Assembly (NCBI GenBank): GCA_902500805.1
Contig: CABVSA010000031.1
Location: forward strand, 1 to 37,773
From: an uncultured Nitrospira sp.
GTDB lineage: Bacteria; Nitrospirota; Nitrospiria; Nitrospirales; Nitrospiraceae
Direction: 5' to 3'
Length of the DNA: 37,773 nt
This document shows positions 33,025 through 37,773 of the stretch, piece after piece. The notes beneath the pieces were generated by a model. It saw nothing but the letters and a program-made list of their open reading frames with translations. It did not search any database and was not told where the DNA came from. Made by a program: the position numbers and the translations under genes. Each line of letters opens with the position of its first letter. Position 1 is the stretch's first letter.

Positions 33025-34317
33025 ATGGCCACAAAGCAGATTCCAATCGACCAGCTGATCCTCGGTATGTATCTCGTTGGCATGGACGTCCCTTGGTATC
33101 GCACCCCCTTCCTGTCTCATAAATTTCCCATCAAAGACCTAGATACCATTCAACTGATGAAGCGCCATGGAATCAGGATGGTGACGATCGACACCAGTAA
33201 GGGACTTGATGTACCGTCCTCCCCGTCCCTGGCCAGTCCAGAAAACCTTGATCGCCAGACACCGCCGGAGCCGACTCCTCCGCCTGAATCACGTGCCTCC
33301 ATTGAATCAACCACGCCTGCAAATACGCCCCCAGCCGCTGAACCAGTGATGCGTGATGCCAGTCAGCCACCCTCGGTCATCTATGCCCAAGCGCAGGAAG
33401 CGGTGGAACGCATCTTCACTGATCTTGAACGTGGCATTCCTCCTTCACCCGAAGCGACCAAAGCGATCGTATCGACCGTCCTGGAGCACGTACTCAGCGA
33501 TCATGCCGCGATGGCCACTCAGCTTGCCATTCAAAAAATCAAGCAGTTTGATCGATCCCTGACGACCCATGCACTGGATACCTGCATCCTGTCGCTCATC
33601 GTGGCCCTTGAGAGCGGACTGGATCAACCGACACAGGAGCTCGTTGGAATGGGGGCATTGCTGCACGATACGGGCTATGTGCGACTCCCTCGTAATCTCG
33701 TGCGCAAGCGAGATGAATGCACCGGACAGGACAAGACTCTTCTGGAGCAGCACTGCAAACTGGGCGTCGCCGTGCTCGCCGAACAACCGGGGATGCCTGA
33801 GGATGTCTTGCGCATCGTCAAAGAACATCATGAGCGGAGCGATGGAAGCGGCTTTCCTGCCGCCTTCCAGCACGACCAAACTTCGCAGCTCGCACAGATT
33901 GTCGGCATCGTCGACTATTATGACGGCATGGTGAGCCGACGTGGCACACGCCCTTCCATGATGCCGCATGACGCCGTTCGACAACTGTTTCTGGCCGGAG
34001 AGCGAGGCCAATTCGAGAAAGCTCTCGTGGAACTGATGATTCGAAGCATCGGCGTCTACCCTGTAGGAAGTTTGGTCAGGCTCAATACCGGAGAACAAGC
34101 GGTGGTCGTGGGAGTCAACCCTCAGCAACGACTCAAACCACTCGTCAAGATCACGACCGACCCACAGGGAGGCTCCTACCCCACACCAATCGAGGTGGAT
34201 CTCGCTGCACCATCTGCGGACCACACAGTACGTTCGGTCCTCCGTGTACTCGACCCCACTCGTGAACGAGTCAATATCGGTATTCACCTGGACAATTCCG
34301 ACTTGCGAGCCGCGTAA
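33025..34317 (+). CDS. HD-GYP domain c-di-GMP phosphodiesterase
   Basis: A 430-aa protein. Residues 1-60 form a DUF3391-type N-terminal domain (IPIDQLILGMYLVGMDVPWY), and 60-115 a Pro-rich linker. The HD-GYP domain (about 145-330) has His182, LLHDTGYVRLP (His214, Asp215), His243 and HHERSDGSGFP at 268-278. The final motif has Phe in place of the Tyr of GYP; metal-binding residues are intact, so hydrolysis of c-di-GMP is still expected. The C-terminal part (about 330-430) includes a VGSLVRLNTGEQAVVVGVN segment common to this subgroup. The TAATG overlap with the kinase gene (34315-34319) shows translational coupling. Confidence 0.9.
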   Translation: MATKQIPIDQLILGMYLVGMDVPWYRTPFLSHKFPIKDLDTIQLMKRHGIRMVTIDTSKGLDVPSSPSLASPENLDRQTPPEPTPPPESRASIESTTPANTPPAAEPVMRDASQPPSVIYAQAQEAVERIFTDLERGIPPSPEATKAIVSTVLEHVLSDHAAMATQLAIQKIKQFDRSLTTHALDTCILSLIVALESGLDQPTQELVGMGALLHDTGYVRLPRNLVRKRDECTGQDKTLLEQHCKLGVAVLAEQPGMPEDVLRIVKEHHERSDGSGFPAAFQHDQTSQLAQIVGIVDYYDGMVSRRGTRPSMMPHDAVRQLFLAGERGQFEKALVELMIRSIGVYPVGSLVRLNTGEQAVVVGVNPQQRLKPLVKITTDPQGGSYPTPIEVDLAAPSADHTVRSVLRVLDPTRERVNIGIHLDNSDLRAA

Positions 34318-37238
34318 TGCCGCGATCCCAGAAAAAGCATGAACCATCCCGCCGTCGGGCGGCAATCGACTCGTGGCGCATTCCCAACATTGCTGACCTG
34401 CTCGAGAGCTTACCGATCGGGGCCCTTCTCCTCAACCCGGATCTCACGATTCTCGCCGTCAACCGAGAAGCACGCCGGTTCCTCGGACCACGATCACGGC
34501 TCCCGATGAAACAATCTTTTCCCGCCTTCTGGTCGACGCTCACGTCGTCCGATGCCGACATGATCACGGCACAACTGACCAGAGTCTTACGAAGCGGTCA
34601 TCCAATTGCCTCGAGACAACAGCTCCATCTGAAACGAACGGGCGCCCTCATTCCAGTCGAATGGACATGCACCCCCAACATGGTCGGCGACGTCACAGTG
34701 CTGATGATCTGCGTCCGGGACTTGTCTCAAGAAATGGAGGTCAAACAGGAGCGCGACCGCCTCGCCGCCATTGCACATGAAAGTCCCTCACCCATGATCG
34801 AGTTGGACCGACATGGCAGCCTTCTGTATGCCAATCCTGCCATGATCTCGTTGCTCTCTCGATTCGGCTATAGCCTCGAAGGATTTCCCACCGTGGCACC
34901 CGCACAGCTCATGACGATCATCCAGCGATGCCTGTCAACCGGCCAAATCCTGCACGGAGAAGACGTCCTGCTTGCCAAAGCCAGCTTTTCATGGACATTT
35001 TGTCCGGTCCTCCCTCACGGAGTCGTCCGCGGGTACGCAACGGATATGACCACCGTCTACACGACACAACAGGCACTCCAGGAAACCGCCTCTCAACTGA
35101 GTGAGAGCAATCAACGGCTCGATCAGGCGCTTGAAAAGGCGACGGAGTCCGCACGCGTGAAGTCTGCATTCTTGGCCACGGTCAGTCATGAACTGCGGAC
35201 ACCCATGAACGGGGTGATCGGCATGACGAGCCTGCTGATGGAGACTCCCTTGACGCCTGAACAACACTCGTACGCTGAAACCATTCGGCAGTGCGGTGAA
35301 GCCCTCCTGCAGTTGATCAATGACGTACTGGAATGCAGCAAAATCGAAGCCGGGAAACTGGAGTTAGAGTGCCTGGATTTCAATCTGAGAACCACGGTTG
35401 AACAGGTACTCGCGCAGTTTGCCGAGCGGGCAGAGACGAAAGGAATCGAACTCACCGGACTGGTACACGCGGCCGTTCCCACAGGGCTGAAAGGAGACCC
35501 GGGACGCCTCCGACAGGTTCTCACCAATCTGGTTGCCAATGCCGTAAAATTTACAGACAAAGGCGATGTGGCCCTCCAAGCGTATCTTGAGGAAGACCTC
35601 GCGGATACCGCAGTGATCAGATTCGAAGTCACTGACAGTGGAATCGGCATGAGTTCGGCGACACGCGACAAGCTCTTCCGCCCGTTCGTTCAAGCCGACA
35701 GCTCGACGACAAGAAAATACGGGGGGACCGGCCTGGGTCTCTCGATTTCAAAGCAGCTGGTGGAATTGATGGGAGGTCAGATTGGTGTCCGTAGTATCGA
35801 AGGTCACGGAAGTACCTTCTGGTGTACGGCACGCTTTCAGAAACAAGCCGGCTCTCCCCGTGCCATTCTTCCATCCGGTGAGCTCGCAGGAAAGCGGGTC
35901 CTGATTGTCGACGACAATGAATCGAACCGAATGATTCTCCACCATCTCGTTTCCGGATGGGGAATGGTAGACGACCTGGCCGAAGATGCCGAGTCCGCCT
36001 GGCAGCACATTACAGAAGCCAATCAGAGAGGACTGCCGTACGATCTCGCCATTTTGGACGTCGTCATGCCTGGAAAGGACGGCTTACAGCTCGCGCGCGA
36101 GCTCAACAGTCATCCAGAGAGGTCTCACACACGTCTTGTGGTCATGACGTCCCTCCTCCAGCGTGGGCACGCCGAACAGGCCCGATCATCCGGCGCAATG
36201 GGCTATCTCCCTAAACCTGTTCGTCACGACGAGTTACGGGAGTGTCTCCGAACCGTTCTTGGGGTGCAGGATGACCAAGAACGGACAACCGAGCAGAGCG
36301 GTTCCATTGTCCCACAACTGGTCACGAGACATACGGTTGCCGAGAACGTTCAGCACCAACATGTGCTGGTGGTCGAGGATAATATTGTCAACCAGAAGCT
36401 TGCCGTGCGGATGGTCGAGAAGCTGGGTTACCGACCGGATGTCGTCGATAACGGGCAGGAGGCCTTGGCAGCGTTGGCCAAAGGGCGATATGCCGCCATC
36501 CTAATGGATTGTCAGATGCCCCTCATGGACGGCTTTGAGACAACCCGAATCATTCGCGAACGCGAGGCGTCCGACACGGTGTCGCATTTCGGGTTACAGG
36601 TTTCAGATTCTGGGCCGGACAAGGCAGGCGACCAACAGGAACTCTGTACCTCGCATCTTGACACTCGCCGACATATACCGATCATCGCCGTCACCGCCAA
36701 TGCCATGCAGGGCGATCGTGAACGCTGCTTAGCCGCCGGCATGGACGACTACCTCTCGAAGCCGATCAAGCTCGACGAACTACGGGCCGCACTCGCGCGC
36801 TGGACGCCGACCCCACCTCAGAAAGTCCATCCGATCAAGTCGATACTGCCTCCTGGCACTACCGATCCTGCCCGGGGCATTTTCGATCACGCACAGATGT
36901 ATCAGAATATTGGGAGTGACACTGAGTTGTTTGGCCAACTTATCCGTCTCTTTTTGGATCGGTATCAAACGATGCTGGCCGACATTCGAACGGCTCTGGC
37001 TGATGGCAATTCGTCCGCCGTGGAGCGATCAGCACACACGTTTAAAGGAACTGCAGGAAATCTCTGTGCCTCAGAGGTTGGATTGATCGCCAGTCGTCTT
37101 GAGGCAGTCGGCCGCCTTCAAGCGCTTCACGATGCCCCACCTGTGTACGCACAACTCGAGATCGAAGTCGCGCGACTGGTCCAAGTACTGGAATCCTATC
37201 GCAATGGGTACCCTGCCCTCACGAAGGCTGCGGCCTAA
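34317..37238 (+). CDS. Hybrid sensor histidine kinase (PAS-PAS-HisKA-HATPase-REC-REC-HPt)
   Basis: A 973-aa soluble multidomain kinase without membrane segments. Two PAS-like regions (about 25-140 and 150-250) precede a coiled coil and HisKA with His291 in ATVSHELRTPMNGV. The ATPase has N-box NLVANAVKF (404-412), DSGIGM and GGTGLGLSI. Receiver 1 has phosphoacceptor Asp581 (LAILDVVMPGKDG), receiver 2 has Asp731 (AAILMDCQMPLMDG), and an HPt domain has His907 (RSAHTFKGTAGNL). It resembles the BarA/GacS family in layout. Receiver 2 carries an extra stretch at about 751-784 encoded by a heptad-repeat-like tract. The partner response regulator is not in the window. Coupled to the HD-GYP gene, it may feed a phosphorelay controlling motility or c-di-GMP. 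Confidence 0.93.
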   Translation: MPRSQKKHEPSRRRAAIDSWRIPNIADLLESLPIGALLLNPDLTILAVNREARRFLGPRSRLPMKQSFPAFWSTLTSSDADMITAQLTRVLRSGHPIASRQQLHLKRTGALIPVEWTCTPNMVGDVTVLMICVRDLSQEMEVKQERDRLAAIAHESPSPMIELDRHGSLLYANPAMISLLSRFGYSLEGFPTVAPAQLMTIIQRCLSTGQILHGEDVLLAKASFSWTFCPVLPHGVVRGYATDMTTVYTTQQALQETASQLSESNQRLDQALEKATESARVKSAFLATVSHELRTPMNGVIGMTSLLMETPLTPEQHSYAETIRQCGEALLQLINDVLECSKIEAGKLELECLDFNLRTTVEQVLAQFAERAETKGIELTGLVHAAVPTGLKGDPGRLRQVLTNLVANAVKFTDKGDVALQAYLEEDLADTAVIRFEVTDSGIGMSSATRDKLFRPFVQADSSTTRKYGGTGLGLSISKQLVELMGGQIGVRSIEGHGSTFWCTARFQKQAGSPRAILPSGELAGKRVLIVDDNESNRMILHHLVSGWGMVDDLAEDAESAWQHITEANQRGLPYDLAILDVVMPGKDGLQLARELNSHPERSHTRLVVMTSLLQRGHAEQARSSGAMGYLPKPVRHDELRECLRTVLGVQDDQERTTEQSGSIVPQLVTRHTVAENVQHQHVLVVEDNIVNQKLAVRMVEKLGYRPDVVDNGQEALAALAKGRYAAILMDCQMPLMDGFETTRIIREREASDTVSHFGLQVSDSGPDKAGDQQELCTSHLDTRRHIPIIAVTANAMQGDRERCLAAGMDDYLSKPIKLDELRAALARWTPTPPQKVHPIKSILPPGTTDPARGIFDHAQMYQNIGSDTELFGQLIRLFLDRYQTMLADIRTALADGNSSAVERSAHTFKGTAGNLCASEVGLIASRLEAVGRLQALHDAPPVYAQLEIEVARLVQVLESYRNGYPALTKAAA
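36585..36612. repeat. Heptads inside receiver 2 of the hybrid kinase
   Basis: CATTTCG, GGTTACA, GGTTTCA, GATTCTG follow in 7-nt register within the coding sequence. GGTTTCA is the same unit as in the gap at 37314 and resembles units at 12368. The tract encodes part of the unusual insertion between the receiver's beta-3 and beta-4 elements. Confidence 0.6.
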
Positions 37239-37313
37239 TCCATACCATTGACACGCACCTCTCCTTCAACCACACCACGACACGCATACGCGAACGTTCG
37301 TCGTTTGATGCTG

Positions 37314-37383
37314 GGTTTCACCTTGCACGTTCAACGTTTCAAGTCGTGCACCAACCTCAAACCTGGAACACGACACTTGACAC
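37314..37383. repeat. Long heptad tract between the hybrid kinase and fliW
   Basis: About ten 7-nt units in register, such as GGTTTCA, CCTTGCA, CGTTCAA, CGTTTCA, then CTCAAAC, CTGGAAC, TTGACAC. Units in the first half are roughly inverted relative to those in the second. It fills most of the gap between the convergent genes; no csrA or other gene is present there. Confidence 0.65.
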
Positions 37384-37393
37384 GTCTACGATC

Positions 37394-37773
37394 TTAGGCA
37401 GGACACTTTGTGGCAGCTCGTGGCTCTACGGAGAGTGATGGCTGGGAAGACGATCCAGGGAAAAGCGCAAACCGAGTTGGATATTCCTCGGAGAGCACCA
37501 ACTGTGTACCCAATCTCGTCTTGTGACTCATGACCAGCGGACCCCGTAGATTGGCCGTAATATGAGCTGGATCATCGGAGGGAATCGTCAGGATCACGGC
37601 CAAGGCCAGATCTTCATCTTTTCCGTTATTCATCGCGGCCACAATATCGGCCGGCACACTGACATGATAGTCAGCATGGAATATGGCTGGATCAAGAATC
37701 ACGAAGGCTAGTCCAGGTTCATCGATCGACTGGAGCCATTTAAACGGAGCCTCCGTGTCATGATCGAGAATGA
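37394..37773 (-). CDS. fliW: Flagellar assembly factor FliW, C-terminal part
   Basis: The frame remains open to the right edge, so the gene starts outside the window. The visible 126 codons read ...LDHDTEAPFKWLQSIDEPGL, then AFVILDPAIFHADYHVSV, LALAVILTIPSDDPAHITAN and LRGPLVMSHKTRLGTQLVL, which match FliW in order. FliW binds flagellin and CsrA: free FliW antagonises CsrA, releasing fliC translation. The often-adjacent downstream csrA is not found between 37239 and 37393. The GTG at 37702 is an internal codon, not the start. Confidence 0.92.
   Translation of the reverse strand, partial: ILDHDTEAPFKWLQSIDEPGLAFVILDPAIFHADYHVSVPADIVAAMNNGKDEDLALAVILTIPSDDPAHITANLRGPLVMSHKTRLGTQLVLSEEYPTRFALFPGSSSQPSLSVEPRAATKCPA

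Noticed and set aside
34271..37238. Many open frames opposite the HD-GYP and kinase genes
   Set aside because: They mirror strongly supported genes on the other strand and contain no recognisable domain.

Overview
The window looks like a chromosomal flagellar, chemotaxis and flagellin-glycosylation locus from a Gram-negative bacterium. The gene style (MotA/MotB, CheZ, an orphan ParA-type ATPase, fliC-flaG-fliD-fliS-fliT, then large family-9 and CgeB-type glycosyltransferases) and the GTTTCAC-type heptad repeats suggest a Nitrospira-like member of Nitrospirota. That assignment is inference from style; no rRNA or other taxonomic marker is present. There are no tRNA, rRNA, CRISPR or transposase genes.

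Layout. (1) 1-3068, minus strand: start of a STAS protein, motB, motA, cheZ, cheY. (2) 3363-4675: an excisionase-type HTH gene diverging from a MinD/FlhG-like ATPase. (3) 4715-9920, minus: the flagellin filament operon read from fliC through flaG, fliD, fliS and fliT to a PilZ protein and a soluble MCP-tip/Cache protein. A perfect -10 sigma-28 promoter lies upstream of fliC. (4) 10113-19674, minus: a protein of unknown function and four large glycosyltransferase genes, including one 1394-residue protein with three glycosyltransferase domains. (5) 20375-31898, minus: a glycan-precursor island with a CmcI-like methyltransferase, GNAT acetyltransferase, NeuB, a ThDP enzyme, a FabZ-like dehydratase, ACP, LuxC, LuxE, an AMP ligase, a DegT aminotransferase and glucose-1-phosphate cytidylyltransferase. 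(6) 32060-37238: a YcgR-like PilZ protein diverging from an HD-GYP gene that overlaps a very large hybrid histidine kinase. (7) The window ends inside fliW on the minus strand.

How it may work together. Flagellin has a short, very Ser/Thr-rich centre and is followed by glycosyltransferases, so the accessory genes most likely build and attach a glycan to it. The unusual part is the acyl module (AMP ligase, ACP, hot-dog dehydratase, LuxE, LuxC) interleaved with NeuB, a ThDP carboligase-type enzyme and a CDP-glucose-forming enzyme. It suggests a sugar carrying an acyl- or aldehyde-derived branch. PilZ, YcgR-like and HD-GYP proteins tie the locus to c-di-GMP, and three of the transcription units have sigma-28-like promoters.

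Non-coding structure. Heptad-periodic repeats (GTTTCAC/GAAACNN type) lie in at least five gaps and inside two coding sequences. A pair of about 145-bp related elements lies at 20017-20160 and 31926-32072. Two overlapping, mutually exclusive hairpins lie upstream of the aminotransferase gene.
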